From: Bacteroidia bacterium
GTDB lineage: Bacteria; Bacteroidota; Bacteroidia; Chitinophagales; Chitinophagaceae
DNA length: 64,000 bases
Assembly (NCBI GenBank): GCA_030426665.1
Contig: JAUHYD010000004.1
Location: 293,598-357,597, forward strand
Direction: 5' to 3'
A program made the translations under genes and the position numbers. Numbering within the stretch: position 1 is the stretch's first letter; each line of letters begins with the position of its first letter. The notes beneath the pieces are model-generated. The model did no database searches. It worked only from the letters and a program-made list of their open reading frames with translations, and was not told where the DNA came from. Shown here piece by piece: positions 1 to 10,780 of the stretch.

Positions 1-3000
1 AAGCTGATGACCCTCCTGCACATACCTCTAAGGTTCCTGTAATATCTGCGGGGATGGGGTTGACAGTGATGTTATGTAGCCTTCTACAGCCTGATGGCAA
101 TGTATAGCTAACAGTTACAGCTCCCGCAGAAACACCTGAAGCAATACCGCCCGTGCTTATATCTACCTCAGCCCCGGAACTACTCCATGTGCCGGTAGCA
201 GGAGCTGTGCTAAGTGTAATATTGTCTCCTACACATACCTCACTTGCCCCGGTGATAATACTTGGCAATGCGTTAACTGTAACGGTAGCTGTTCTAAGGC
301 AACCATTGGCTAATGAATAGCTTATTTGTGATGTGCCTGCAGTCAATCCGCTTACAAGTCCTGTCGCAGCTCCTACTGTTGCCACAGAAGTAGCTGAGCT
401 AATCCATACACCTGACGGCACCGTGTTAGTCAACAGGCTTGTGGCACTCTGGCACATCGTTAGTGTGCCGGAAATAGCAGCAGGGGTAGTATTTACCGTA
501 AACACTGTGGTGCTGATACAGTTAGCTGGTGTCTTGTAGGTTATTACTGCCGTGCCCGCCGCAACCGCTGATACCACACCTGTGCTTATATCGATTGTAG
601 CATTTGACAAACTGCTGCTACTCCATGTGCCACCTGCCAATGCGTTGAACAGTGGGGCGGTACTCGACTCGCAGGCTGACGTTGTGCCGGTAATTGCTCC
701 GGGTGTTTCGTTGACCGTAAATACTGCCGTTGCATAACAACCAGCTGGCAAGGTGTAACTAATCGTAACCGTACCTCCCGACACGCCCGAAACTGTACCC
801 GATGTAGCCACCCCAAAGGAAGCAATACCGGCATCGCTGCTCTGCCAGGTGCCACCACTCACACTATTGGTAAGTGTGCGCGTAGCGCCGGAACAAACAG
901 AAAATACGCCGGCAATGGTAGCTGGCTGTGGATTTACGGTAAAAACAGCAGCACTTGTGCAGCCGGCAGGCAGCGTGTACAATACATTTGCCGTACCTGT
1001 TTCCATGCCTGTAACAAGCCCTGATGATGCATCAATCGAGATACTTGAGCCTACCTTACTCCATGTGCCACCTGTCACGGTATTGGTCAATGTTGTTGAC
1101 ATCGTGTTACAAATAACCAAAGCGCCACCAATTACTGACGGAGAAGGGTTTACTGTTATGTTCAATACTGCGTCTGTACTTCCGCAAACATTAGATTTAG
1201 TATAAGAAATACTTGCAGTTCCGGCCATTACACCAGACACAATACCCGAAGAACTGCCTACGACAGCAATAGCGTCGGCAGAAGAGGACCAGACGCCACC
1301 CGCATCAGTGTTTGTTAGTGTTATATCCGAACCTTCACATAGGGTTGTAGCACCTGATATTGCCGATAAAACAGGAGTTGCATTTACGGTAACGTCTGCC
1401 GTTGCAACTGCACTGCCACAAGCATCCGTCACAGTGTATGAAATAGTTGCAGTGCCTTCTGCTATACCACTTACTATCCCCACTGTCCCAACTGCAGCAA
1501 TAGCAATAGCAGACGATGACCATGTGCCTCCTGAAATCACATCGACAAGCGTTATGCTACTCCCTGCGCATACCATCGACGGGCCGGTTATGCTCCCTGC
1601 ATCAGGAAGACCATTTACCGTAAATTCTTTCGTTACAAAACAATCACCTACAGTATACGTGATGTCCGTTGTGCCTGCCGATACTCCGGTCACAACGCCG
1701 GTAGTTTCGTCGACGGTAGCTATTGCTATATTGCTGCTACTCCATGTGCCGCCACCTGTACTATTGGTAAGAGTAGTTGTAGCTCCAACACAAGCGTCAG
1801 CAGTCCCGGCGATTGGCGCAGGTAGAGCATTTACGCTGAATACTATTGATTTTTGACAACCAGAGGGCAGCGTATAACTGATCAGTGTTGTTCCTGCACT
1901 TATGCTATTCACCATACCAGCTGCGTTTATTGTCGCAACAGATGAATTACTACTGTGCCACACTCCTCCGGGAACTGAGTTTGACAGTGTTGTGGTGTTG
2001 CCAATACAGTCAGAAGTCATGCCGGTAATATCTGCTGGCATCTGATATACTGTAACTGCACGTGTAATATAGCAACTCGTTGGCAGGGTATAAGTAATGG
2101 TAGCTGTAGCGCTACCGCCTGTACCTGAAACTATTCCGCTGGCAGAGCCAACAGTGGCAACACCTACATCGCTACTGCTCCATGTGCCCCCGGATGGGCT
2201 GCTTGATAATGCTGTTGTTGCGCCTTCACATACACTTGATATCCCGGCTATTGAAGCTGGTAAGGCATTTGCCGTAATGGTTACCGTTCTGCTGCATCCT
2301 GTTGCAGAAATAGTAAAGATAACCTGTGCCGGACCATTGTCTATACTTGTAACAACACCGCTTAGGGATCCGATTGCGGCTATTGACGGTGCACTACAAC
2401 TCCAGAAGCCCCCTGTGGTAATTGTAGACAACGTAGTAGTGCTTCCTTCGCATAAACTGAGCGTCCCTGTAATAGGAGCTGGTAAAGGGTTCACTGTAAT
2501 GACCGAGGAGGTAGTGCAGCCATTAAGCGTATAAGTAACACTTGTAGTGCCCATTGCAATACCGGTAACAACACCTGAGGATGAGCCAATAGTAGCAATA
2601 GAACTACTTACAGTAGACCATACGCCACCACCATCAGCATTGGTTAAAGTAGTTGTTGCATTTTCGCATACACCTGGTGTACCGCTAATATCGGTGGGAA
2701 TTGCATTTACGGTCACCTCTGCAGTTGCAAAATCCGTTCCGCAGCTACTGCTTACCGTATAGGTTATCGTGCTTGTGCCGGCAGCTTCCCCGGTAACTAC
2801 TCCGGTTGCTGTCCCTACACTGGCAGTAGCAGTACTGCTACTGCTCCAGTTGCCACCTGATACAGATGCCGATAGCGTAGTAGTAGCTGATTCACACACT
2901 GCCAACGTGCCTGTTATAGTACCTGCGCTCACCGTGGCGGTTACTGTCACTACTTTTGTTGCGGCAGAGGAAACCCCGCAACTATTGGTAACTGTGTACG

Positions 3001-5578
3001 AAATTGTAGTCGCTCCGACAGCCACGCCAGATACGACGCCACTACTACTTACAGTAGCTACGGCGCCATCAACCGAAGACCATGTTCCGCCGCTTACTCC
3101 GTTGGTCAGTGTTATGTCTGCTCCGGTACATACAGAAGATGACCCAGAGATGCTGCCCGCATCAGGCGTCGGGTTTACGGTGACATTGACCGTGGAAGTG
3201 TTGCTGGCGCAAACGGTGTTGCGGGTGTAGGAAATTGTAGTAGTGCCTGTGCTGACACCCGTTACAACACCTGATGTGCCTACTGTGCCTACTGCTGTAA
3301 CAGACGATGACCATGTGCCACCAGCATCCGCCGGAGTTAGTGTAGTTGTGCTACCTGAACATACTGTATAGGTGCCGGAAATTGTGGTAGAAGCTAAAGT
3401 TGAAGAATAAACATCTACAGTCGTATGGGTAGATGCAGTACCACAACCATTGGTATTGGTATAAGAGATAGTGACAGTTCCCGCAACAGCACCAGTCACT
3501 TCACAAGTAGTGCCTGTTACGGAGACAGTTCCACTGGATGTTGACCATGTACCGCCCGATTCAGGATTTGTAAATGTCATAGAGCTACCCTCACAACCGT
3601 GCGTAGGTGCTGTTATTGTACCTGCACTTGGCAGGGGGTTAACTGTAACGACCGTTGTCGTTGAAGCACTTCCACATCCGTTGGCAACAGTATATGATAT
3701 GGTTGTGGTTCCGGCTTCTAAACCTGATACTACGCCTGTAGTACTGCCCACAGTTGCTTTTGCGGTAGCGCTTGACGACCAGGTGCCGCCTGTGACCGTA
3801 TTGGTAAGAGTAATATCAGCACCCACACAAACGGACGACGTCCCGGAAATAGAACCTGCATCGGGCGATGGACTTACAGTTACCACAGCGGTAACTGTAC
3901 CGCTTGTAGTTACATAGCTAATATCTGCTGTCCCTGTCGACACACCCGTTACGACACCTGTAGAAGAGCCGATGGTAGCCACTCCTGTAGCACTAGAGCT
4001 CCAGGTGCCGCCTGATGTAGCATTGCTCAAGGTAGAGGTGCCACTTACACATACACCAAGTGTGCCGGTAATGCCAGTAAGTGGGCTATTTCGAAATATC
4101 GTTACAGCATTGGGTAAATTGTGAGTAACCGCTATATCTGACTTGCCATCTCCGTCAAAATCCCCAATTGCTACATCGCGCAAGGCACCATACGTGGGAA
4201 TAGTGAGATTGAAAAATGGTGCAAAGCTCCCACTAGTTATTTCCCCACTAATAGCTGTATTTCTGAATACTGATGCTTGTGCCGGACTTCCCGCATACAA
4301 TTGTACTATGTCTGGCTTAGCATCGCCATTGAAGTCTCCTACTGCAATGTATCTGGCAGATGAAGTCGATGTTGCGAAATCAACTCTGGCAGACAGTGAA
4401 GCTCCGTCTATGATGCCAGGAGTTGAGGTATTTCTAAATACGGAAATATCCCCAAAGTAGTAGTGACTAACCACCACATCCAGCTTGCCGTCGCCATCTA
4501 TATCTGCTAAATCTACTTCTCCAACAGCATGTGCAGTAGTAAAGGTTTCAGGTGACGAAAATGAACCGGAAGTAAGTGAACCGGAAGTGTGGATATTTCG
4601 CAAAATTGATATGTTTGTGTAGCTGCCATTTGCTACCACAATGTCTGGCTTGCCATCACCATCGATATCTCCAACAGCAATATCTTTAGGGGCTGTGATT
4701 GTGGACATAAGAACGGAAGTAGCAAAAGAACTGCTATTGATAACCCCTGGTGTTGAAGTATTAGGGAGTATCCTAACGCCCAAACTGCTTCCCGATGCAC
4801 AAATAATCTCTGGCTTCCCGTCCATATCTAAATCATTAATAGACAAATGAGTAACGGTACTGGATACAGAAAAGTCAACTCTTGTTGCGAGTGAACCACT
4901 GGTAATAGCACCCGACGTCGCCGTATTATGAAACACAGATACTCTCGTGTCGTCGTTATAGCCCACAACAATATCCAGCTTGCCGTCACCATCCAAATCT
5001 CCTATTGCAATAGCTTTAACATTAGTAGAGCTTCTACATGCAAAATCAACTCTAGCTGCAAAAGAGCCGCTTGTTATTGTGCCGCTCGAGCTAGTATTCC
5101 TGAATACAGAAATTGTACTCACAGTACTGTTAGTAACTACCATATCCAGTTTGCCATCCCCATCAATATCCCCCAAAGCAATACCGTCCGGATATGTCCC
5201 GGTAATATCCACCTGAGGTTCAAAGTTAATAGAGTTAACATCCAGGCTTGTGTCTTCGAAAGATGGAAGATAAGGGTATTGAGAATAGCCGGTCAAGTTG
5301 GTTGTTACATCGGTTATGGTAATCGGACTATAGGTAGCGCCTGCCGGGCTGGTAACGGATAAAGAAGTTGCACTTGCAGCAGATACAGCTGCGCGGGTGG
5401 CTCCAAAATAGACAATGTTGTTGGCCGGGGTGGTATTAAACCCTGTGCCGGTTATTGTGACACTACTGCCCGGGCTGCCAACTAAGGGACTCACTGCTGA
5501 AATTACAGGTTGTGCTAAAACCTCAATGGAAAAACATAGGAATGCCAGCGTCAGGATTGCTTGGGTAAATCGTTGCAT
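1..5578 (-). CDS. Giant secreted IPT/TIG + FG-GAP + Ig-like repeat protein (3' end outside window)
   Basis: The minus-strand frame is open from ATG 5576-5578 to the window edge, so more than 1850 residues are seen and the C-terminus is missing. A signal peptide ends near LCFSIEVLAQ. An IPT/TIG-like domain follows (SPLVGSPGSSVTITGTGFN, about residues 28-110). Next come seven FG-GAP/VCBS-type calcium-loop motifs (GDIDGDGKLD and variants) at about 4140-5180. After that there are about 18 tandem Ig-like repeats of about 75 residues, each with a W-S-S core, a conserved Cys and a V-N-P-x-P-x-I-x-G linker. This architecture is typical of Bacteroidota cell-surface proteins, often exported by T9SS; the sorting domain would lie beyond base 1. 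Adhesion or polymer binding is inference. The gene stands alone, with no same-strand neighbour for about 900 bp upstream. Confidence 0.9.
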   Translation of the reverse strand, partial: MQRFTQAILTLAFLCFSIEVLAQPVISAVSPLVGSPGSSVTITGTGFNTTPANNIVYFGATRAAVSAASATSLSVTSPAGATYSPITITDVTTNLTGYSQYPYLPSFEDTSLDVNSINFEPQVDITGTYPDGIALGDIDGDGKLDMVVTNSTVSTISVFRNTSSSGTITSGSFAARVDFACRSSTNVKAIAIGDLDGDGKLDIVVGYNDDTRVSVFHNTATSGAITSGSLATRVDFSVSSTVTHLSINDLDMDGKPEIICASGSSLGVRILPNTSTPGVINSSSFATSVLMSTITAPKDIAVGDIDGDGKPDIVVANGSYTNISILRNIHTSGSLTSGSFSSPETFTTAHAVGEVDLADIDGDGKLDVVVSHYYFGDISVFRNTSTPGIIDGASLSARVDFATSTSSARYIAVGDFNGDAKPDIVQLYAGSPAQASVFRNTAISGEITSGSFAPFFNLTIPTYGALRDVAIGDFDGDGKSDIAVTHNLPNAVTIFRNSPLTGITGTLGVCVSGTSTLSNATSGGTWSSSATGVATIGSSTGVVTGVSTGTADISYVTTSGTVTAVVTVSPSPDAGSISGTSSVCVGADITLTNTVTGGTWSSSATAKATVGSTTGVVSGLEAGTTTISYTVANGCGSASTTTVVTVNPLPSAGTITAPTHGCEGSSMTFTNPESGGTWSTSSGTVSVTGTTCEVTGAVAGTVTISYTNTNGCGTASTHTTVDVYSSTLASTTISGTYTVCSGSTTTLTPADAGGTWSSSVTAVGTVGTSGVVTGVSTGTTTISYTRNTVCASNTSTVNVTVNPTPDAGSISGSSSVCTGADITLTNGVSGGTWSSVDGAVATVSSSGVVSGVAVGATTISYTVTNSCGVSSAATKVVTVTATVSAGTITGTLAVCESATTTLSASVSGGNWSSSSTATASVGTATGVVTGEAAGTSTITYTVSSSCGTDFATAEVTVNAIPTDISGTPGVCENATTTLTNADGGGVWSTVSSSIATIGSSSGVVTGIAMGTTSVTYTLNGCTTSSVITVNPLPAPITGTLSLCEGSTTTLSTITTGGFWSCSAPSIAAIGSLSGVVTSIDNGPAQVIFTISATGCSRTVTITANALPASIAGISSVCEGATTALSSSPSGGTWSSSDVGVATVGSASGIVSGTGGSATATITYTLPTSCYITRAVTVYQMPADITGMTSDCIGNTTTLSNSVPGGVWHSSNSSVATINAAGMVNSISAGTTLISYTLPSGCQKSIVFSVNALPAPIAGTADACVGATTTLTNSTGGGTWSSSNIAIATVDETTGVVTGVSAGTTDITYTVGDCFVTKEFTVNGLPDAGSITGPSMVCAGSSITLVDVISGGTWSSSAIAIAAVGTVGIVSGIAEGTATISYTVTDACGSAVATADVTVNATPVLSAISGATTLCEGSDITLTNTDAGGVWSSSADAIAVVGSSSGIVSGVMAGTASISYTKSNVCGSTDAVLNITVNPSPSVIGGALVICNTMSTTLTNTVTGGTWSKVGSSISIDASSGLVTGMETGTANVLYTLPAGCTSAAVFTVNPQPATIAGVFSVCSGATRTLTNSVSGGTWQSSDAGIASFGVATSGTVSGVSGGTVTISYTLPAGCYATAVFTVNETPGAITGTTSACESSTAPLFNALAGGTWSSSSLSNATIDISTGVVSAVAAGTAVITYKTPANCISTTVFTVNTTPAAISGTLTMCQSATSLLTNTVPSGVWISSATSVATVGAATGLVSGLTAGTSQISYSLANGCLRTATVTVNALPSIITGASEVCVGDNITLSTAPATGTWSSSGAEVDISTGGIASGVSAGAVTVSYTLPSGCRRLHNITVNPIPADITGTLEVCAGGSSA

Positions 5579-5928
5579 ATAGTGTATTATTAAATGTGTA
5601 AAAAGCTATCGTAGTAAAACAAATTGTTGCAAAGCGAAGTTATAAATTTTAGAATTAATGGATATGCGTATAATTTTTAATTTAATGCTAAATAATAGGC
5701 TATATTCCAAGTACTTCTTGTCTAATTGTTGGTGGGTTTCCTTAGGCATAATTATACTGGGCAAGTAAAGAACCTCCGCTTGCCGTAGGCACCAATACGT
5801 CCCCTGTCTTTTCGACTGGTGTCTGCACCACCGCCGCTCTTTTATGATTTGCGTGTTTGTGTTCCCATCGAGCCTCTCAGAGGACTAATTAGTCACTTGA
5901 GATTCGTAGTTGATATACCTACGAAAAA

Positions 5929-6360
5929 ACCGGACATCCTTTTTGTCCTTTAATCCTGCGAATCAAGGTTCAGACAAGCAACACACTTCCTTTTCAGGGG
6001 TAGTTGCAAGTTTAGATCAACTATTTATCTGTCATTAGCAGGCGGAGTTTACACTGAGGAATCGAAGTGCTGAACCGTGGCAGTGTGGGTTAGCTATTGA
6101 ATGAGTGGACTTCAATTAGCCATACTGGTGTGGTTTTGTAGTCCGGGTTAGAGCGTAAGCAAACCCGTTACATGCATGGTTTGCCTGGTGTGTATCCGGA
6201 GTAGTAGGGGATAATTGGTCCTGCATTTGCCGTAGCCTAAAACAATTATTAATCGGCGTACGTCTCCCGCCCCCCTGTCGTTACTGCACTTCGCTGTTGT
6301 TGACAACCAAGTCTTCACCTGTGCGTGGTTCTTGGAGAGGAACACCAACAACGGTAAAAA
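5929..6360. repeat. Composite intergenic repeat (family A copy, part of family B)
   Basis: This gap between two genes holds no convincing gene. At 5934-5977 lies the family A core (ATCCTTTTTGTCCTTTAATC... ending in TTCAGACA). Further matches to 18170-18250 follow at 5997-6025 and 6228-6270 (the AAAACAATTATTRATCGGCG block). At about 6298-6355 there is a fragment resembling the right half of family B (ACCAAGTCTTC... AACACCAACAA). It reads as a decayed mosaic of dispersed intergenic repeats. Confidence 0.7.
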
Positions 6361-6484
6361 ATCAGACAAATAGAAAAAGGACATAAGAGATTTTTCCGCG
6401 TCTGTAAATTCAGACAACTATATATACCGGTAAGCGATAATGTGTGGATAGCGAGAAAATATGGGTAAGTTTCAACAAAACTGT

Positions 6485-6844
6485 TTAGTTACCGAGCAGT
6501 CTATAAATACGATCATAAGAAATACAATAGTGTATTAAAACTACAACAGTAAAAATGAGGCCTATGAGATTATACTTTAATTGATAGAGAAAATAAATAG
6601 CAAAACAAAAAACAACTGCTTCAAAAAGGAGTCGCAACCAGCCCGGAATTGAAACAATAGCGTTTCCCGGATCCCCATCTACTCGGAAAACAGCCCAGGC
6701 AATCGAGACTGCAATAGTCAACCCCCAGGCCCAAAAGTACTTGTATGGCCCGGTGTGGTTGGTCCATCCCCAAAGTGCATATATTGTCACTAGTGAAATT
6801 TCGAGCAAAAATCTTAAAGCAAGATTTAAAGGATGATTATTCAT
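6485..6844 (-). CDS. YrdB-like (DUF2568) small membrane protein
   Basis: The protein has 119 residues and four hydrophobic segments. It starts MNNHPLNLALRFLLEISLV, which matches the opening of the YrdB/DUF2568 family (NLALRFLLE), and has the family-like W-G and P-G-N patches in the middle. Its function is not known. It lies 64 bp downstream of the AraC-type regulator on the same strand, so the two may be co-transcribed. Length fits the family. Confidence 0.75.
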   Translation of the reverse strand: MNNHPLNLALRFLLEISLVTIYALWGWTNHTGPYKYFWAWGLTIAVSIAWAVFRVDGDPGNAIVSIPGWLRLLFEAVVFCFAIYFLYQLKYNLIGLIFTVVVLIHYCISYDRIYRLLGN

Positions 6845-6908
6845 ATTTAAGGCTATTTTTTAATAAAATAATTATCCAAGTGGCTTTTTGTGTAGCGCAC
6901 AATACATT

Positions 6909-8150
6909 CTACTTGTTTGAATTTAAATTAAGCGCAATGGATTTGACATATTCCGTGGGAGTGCACCCTGTTAATTTTTTAAATACGTTATTAAAAGTGG
7001 TTTTTGAATTGAACCCAGCCTCGAAAGCAATGGAGAGCACCGTCAGGTGTTTCTTATTAGGGTCAGTGAGTAAGTGTTTTGCCTTTTCTACCCTGTAATT
7101 GTTTATAAGGTCATAGAAACTCTTTCCCATTGATTGATTTAACGATTGGGATATCAGATAAGTAGGTTCGTTTGTCTTATTTGACAAATCCTGAAGTGTC
7201 AATTCCGGCTCTAAAAAAAGCTCTTCTTTTTCGAGGACTTGAACTACTTTGCCAATAATCTTTTGGGCTTCCTGTTCACTTAGTTTACTACGCTGGTATT
7301 TGGTCTTTCCTCCTTGCGGTTCAATTACAGTTACCGGAGGTACGACATCATGTGCCTTGGTTAATACCTGTGCTTCTGGTCCAGGTGTTATTTCCACCAC
7401 GTCATTTCCCGATGCTACTACAGCTTGTATATGAATGTCTTTCTGCCTGAATCCGTTAATTGAAGCGTAATAAATATACACTATCAGCATCCAATATGCA
7501 GTCATATTTGATTTGCCTATTGTGAAACCATCAATTACATAAGAAAGAATGAATGCAATAAGGGCATAAATCATCAATAATTCATTCCACACGAGTATGT
7601 TTCTCACCCATTTGAGGTTGTAGTGCCTTTCATTGGAGAAGTTGTCTTTAATGAAAATTTGGTGTCTTTTGAACAACTGAACCGCTTCATAGAAATAGCC
7701 GAAGAAAACGATGAACTTAACAATGGTTAATACAAGATGTGCATTCGAGTGCAATAACTCCGTCTCGCCGTTTACGACTTCCAACTTAGCTTTGTAAACA
7801 AAAAACCAGTACTCCACGACATACCCAAAGACAAATAGTAAGAGTAGCTGCAACAAATCTCTTTTGTACGCTTCCGGATGGCTGTAACTATGTAAGTAGA
7901 AGTAAGTGGAGGGAATACTAATCCAAATAAGCGAGTCGGCAGTCCACGCATATTTCCAACCGCAGTTCTGTTCAATAAATGGGAGTAATAGCAGCGAACT
8001 TGCAGAAAACAAATGCGCACAAAGGAAAACAGATTTATGCCAATCCAATTGTTTATTCCCTAGCAATATAATGCAAAATATATATCCTTGAATACACCCC
8101 AGTATAGGTAATATTTGTAAAATATCCTGAAAGGTGGCCGCCAAAAACAT
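6909..8150 (-). CDS. AraC-family regulator with N-terminal membrane domain
   Basis: The protein has 413 residues. Residues 1-250 contain about seven hydrophobic segments, the layout of Bacteroidota membrane-anchored AraC regulators. Residues 300-405 form the AraC double helix-turn-helix, including FYDLINNYRVEKAKHLL and the second-helix signature SIAFEAGFNSKTTFNNVFKK followed by LTGCTPTEYVK. It is divergent from the TonB-dependent receptor operon 225 bp away, so it probably senses an envelope signal and controls that operon (inference from position). Confidence 0.88.
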   Translation of the reverse strand: MFLAATFQDILQILPILGCIQGYIFCIILLGNKQLDWHKSVFLCAHLFSASSLLLLPFIEQNCGWKYAWTADSLIWISIPSTYFYLHSYSHPEAYKRDLLQLLLLFVFGYVVEYWFFVYKAKLEVVNGETELLHSNAHLVLTIVKFIVFFGYFYEAVQLFKRHQIFIKDNFSNERHYNLKWVRNILVWNELLMIYALIAFILSYVIDGFTIGKSNMTAYWMLIVYIYYASINGFRQKDIHIQAVVASGNDVVEITPGPEAQVLTKAHDVVPPVTVIEPQGGKTKYQRSKLSEQEAQKIIGKVVQVLEKEELFLEPELTLQDLSNKTNEPTYLISQSLNQSMGKSFYDLINNYRVEKAKHLLTDPNKKHLTVLSIAFEAGFNSKTTFNNVFKKLTGCTPTEYVKSIALNLNSNK

Positions 8151-8374
8151 GACCCAAAAATAGAAAATGATTTGGTTGAGTGCAATACCCTAATTCGCTC
8201 ATTTTCGATGGTATTGGTACGGATTTATTTGTCTTAATAAATTTTCAGATCATTGATTTACAGCGATTTGTGCATTTTTCCAATAATTCGGGACGCCCAA
8301 TTGGTTCGTTCCGATTTGGCGGGGCATTACTGCACATTACCGGTCGCACCTTTGTGTCATAAAACAAAACAACT

Positions 8375-10771
8375 ATGACACAACGTTTTTCACAAACAAA
8401 ACAAAAGAACGCAAAAGTTGCACAGATTATGTTGTGCATTGCTCTAATTTTCGCTGTTACCACTCGTTTGCCGGCACAGGCTGTTCCCCAGACAATTAGA
8501 GGAATAATCACAGATCAGCAGTCAAAATATCCGATACCTTCTGTATCAGTAGAAGTCGTCGTGAACGGTATCAAATCGGGCACCGTTACTGACATTGATG
8601 GAGCTTATGAACTTACAGGTGTACCGATTGGGCGTGTTACATTACACTTAAGTCATCTTAACTATCAGGAGCAAATTATTCCTGATGTATTAGTAGAATC
8701 AGGAAAGGAAACTATCCTGAATATAGAAATGCTGGAAAAGGTAGCAGAGGTCAAAGAAGTGACAATAAGAGCTAGAAGGACTCAGATAACAGAAACGCAG
8801 ATGGCCACCGTCAGTGCCAGCGTTTTTAACGCAGAAGACACCCGGCGGTATGCGGGAAGCCGCAATGATGTAGCACGAATGGCCAGCAACTTTTCTGGGG
8901 TAATGAGTAATAATGACAGCCGCAATGATATAATTGTAAGGGGAAATGCGCCTACAGGGTTACTGTGGAGAATAGAGGGTGTGGACGTTGCCAATCCAAA
9001 CCACTTTGGGCAGGCGGGGGCTACAGGCGGTCCGGTAAGCATGATTAATAATAATGTTTTAGATAAATCTGCATTTTATACCAGTGCTTTTCCTGCCCAA
9101 TTTGGAAATGCTACAGCCGCGGTATTTGACATTAGATTGCGTGACGGAAATGCTCAAAAAAGAGAATTTACTGCCCAAATGGGTTTAAACGGGCTGGAAT
9201 TTGGAGCTGAAGGATATTTTTCGAAAAAAAGCCAAGCATCATACCTGATAGATTATCGATACAGCATTCCCGGGTTGTTGCAAAAAGTAGGTGTTATTAC
9301 CGGCACGGGGAGTGCTATACCTCAATATCAGGACCTGAGTATGAAAGTGACATTGCCAACTAAAAATGCGGGAAAATTCACGTTGTTCGGTGTCGGAGGG
9401 TTAAGTAATATAGATTTCAAAGGAGATATAAGCGATACGGCTAATTTCTATAATGATCCGTTTACCAATCTGAGTTTCGAAAGCAATAGTGGAGTCGTAG
9501 GGATATCAAATACGTACTTTATCAATAGTTCTTCCTCGTCGAAATTAACATTGGCAGTAACAGGGTCGCAGATACGCACAATTCAAGACTCTCTCAATGA
9601 TACCAGAGACGCATTTCCCACCTACAGGGAGCATACCGGCGAATGGAAATATGTGGTACGGGAGACCATCAACAAGAAATTTTCTTCCAAAGACAGACTT
9701 ACATCAGGATTTACAATTGATGATATTCATTTCAACTTTGCGGATAGTAACAGGGGTGATGCCAACAATTTGAAACCACTAAGATTGGAAACTGGCAGCA
9801 CTCAGTTGCTTGAGACCTACTCATCATGGCAGCACAGATTTACCAATAAAATGACCTTAAATGCTGGTATATACGGTCAATTTCTGACACTTAACAGCTC
9901 TTACTCGGTAGAACCCCGGCTAGGAATGCGCTACCAAGTAACAAATTCAGGCGCCATCAATTTTGGTTTGGGTCGCCATAGCCAAATGCAGGATTTGATG
10001 CTCTATTTCTTAAAGACACCTTCTGGCAACGGGGAGTATGTGGAAACAAATCATGATCTTAAATTCACGAAAAGCAATCATTTGGTACTTGGTTGGGAGC
10101 AGACTGTTTTTACAAACTGGCATTACAAAGCGGAAATGTATTACCAATCGCTTAATAAAGTACCGGTGAGCCAGGAACCTACTTCGTTTTCCGCATTAAA
10201 CCTCGGTGCAACTTATGGAACTCCAAAACAGGACAGCCTAATAAACAATGGGACTGGTAGAAACTATGGTGTTGAGCTGACTATTGAGCGACCTTTTGCA
10301 AACGGATATTATGTAACTACCACCGCATCTGTATTTAATTCTCTTTACAGAGGTAGCGACAACATAGAGCGCAATACAGCTTTCAATAACAACTATATCA
10401 TCAATGTGCTGGGTGGTAAGGAATGGAGCATAAGAAAATCCAATACCATAGGTATAAATGGCAAGCTAACCGCAGCGGGCGGAAAAAGGTATACGGAAAT
10501 AGACCTGCCCGCTTCCATTGCAGCTCATGGTGCAGTCTACAACAATAGTAATGCATTCGCCCAAAAATTCAACGACTACTTCAGAACAGACTTAAGGGTT
10601 ACTTATAAAATAAATGGGCATAAAATGATGCAGGAAATTTTTCTCGATATGCAAAACATTACCAATAGGCAGAATGCGCTTCGCCAGGGTTATGACAATA
10701 GAAGCCAATGTATTCGCACACAATACCAATTAGGGTTCACACCTAGTATTAACTACAGAATACAATTTTAA
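8375..10771 (+). CDS. TonB-dependent outer-membrane receptor
   Basis: The protein has 798 residues. A signal peptide ends near TRLPAQA (about residue 36). A carboxypeptidase-regulatory-like beta domain follows at about 40-120 (IRGIITDQQSKYPIPSVSVE). The plug domain is at about 130-260 (NDIIVRGNAPTGLLWRIEGV), and a beta-barrel ends in the outer-membrane signature NYRIQF with a terminal Phe. It is the first gene of a tight run: the hydrolase starts 9 bp later. The substrate cannot be read from sequence. No SusD partner is present, so it is more likely a small-molecule or metal-complex receptor than a glycan system. The start ATG lies 11 bases after a stop-rich leader and gives a good signal peptide. 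Confidence 0.92.
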   Translation: MTQRFSQTKQKNAKVAQIMLCIALIFAVTTRLPAQAVPQTIRGIITDQQSKYPIPSVSVEVVVNGIKSGTVTDIDGAYELTGVPIGRVTLHLSHLNYQEQIIPDVLVESGKETILNIEMLEKVAEVKEVTIRARRTQITETQMATVSASVFNAEDTRRYAGSRNDVARMASNFSGVMSNNDSRNDIIVRGNAPTGLLWRIEGVDVANPNHFGQAGATGGPVSMINNNVLDKSAFYTSAFPAQFGNATAAVFDIRLRDGNAQKREFTAQMGLNGLEFGAEGYFSKKSQASYLIDYRYSIPGLLQKVGVITGTGSAIPQYQDLSMKVTLPTKNAGKFTLFGVGGLSNIDFKGDISDTANFYNDPFTNLSFESNSGVVGISNTYFINSSSSSKLTLAVTGSQIRTIQDSLNDTRDAFPTYREHTGEWKYVVRETINKKFSSKDRLTSGFTIDDIHFNFADSNRGDANNLKPLRLETGSTQLLETYSSWQHRFTNKMTLNAGIYGQFLTLNSSYSVEPRLGMRYQVTNSGAINFGLGRHSQMQDLMLYFLKTPSGNGEYVETNHDLKFTKSNHLVLGWEQTVFTNWHYKAEMYYQSLNKVPVSQEPTSFSALNLGATYGTPKQDSLINNGTGRNYGVELTIERPFANGYYVTTTASVFNSLYRGSDNIERNTAFNNNYIINVLGGKEWSIRKSNTIGINGKLTAAGGKRYTEIDLPASIAAHGAVYNNSNAFAQKFNDYFRTDLRVTYKINGHKMMQEIFLDMQNITNRQNALRQGYDNRSQCIRTQYQLGFTPSINYRIQF

Positions 10772-10780
10772 TTTGGAGAT

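Noticed and set aside
1..4080. CRISPR-like periodicity of about 225 bp
   Set aside because: The period is coding (75 residues) and the units are diverged protein repeats, not identical short repeats with spacers.
333..5362. Many plus-strand frames of 60-180 codons
   Set aside because: They are antisense shadows of the repeat protein on the minus strand, sharing its period; composition and lack of domains argue against genes.
6148..6417. Minus-strand frame of 89 codons
   Set aside because: It lies wholly in mosaic intergenic repeats and shows no protein-like features.
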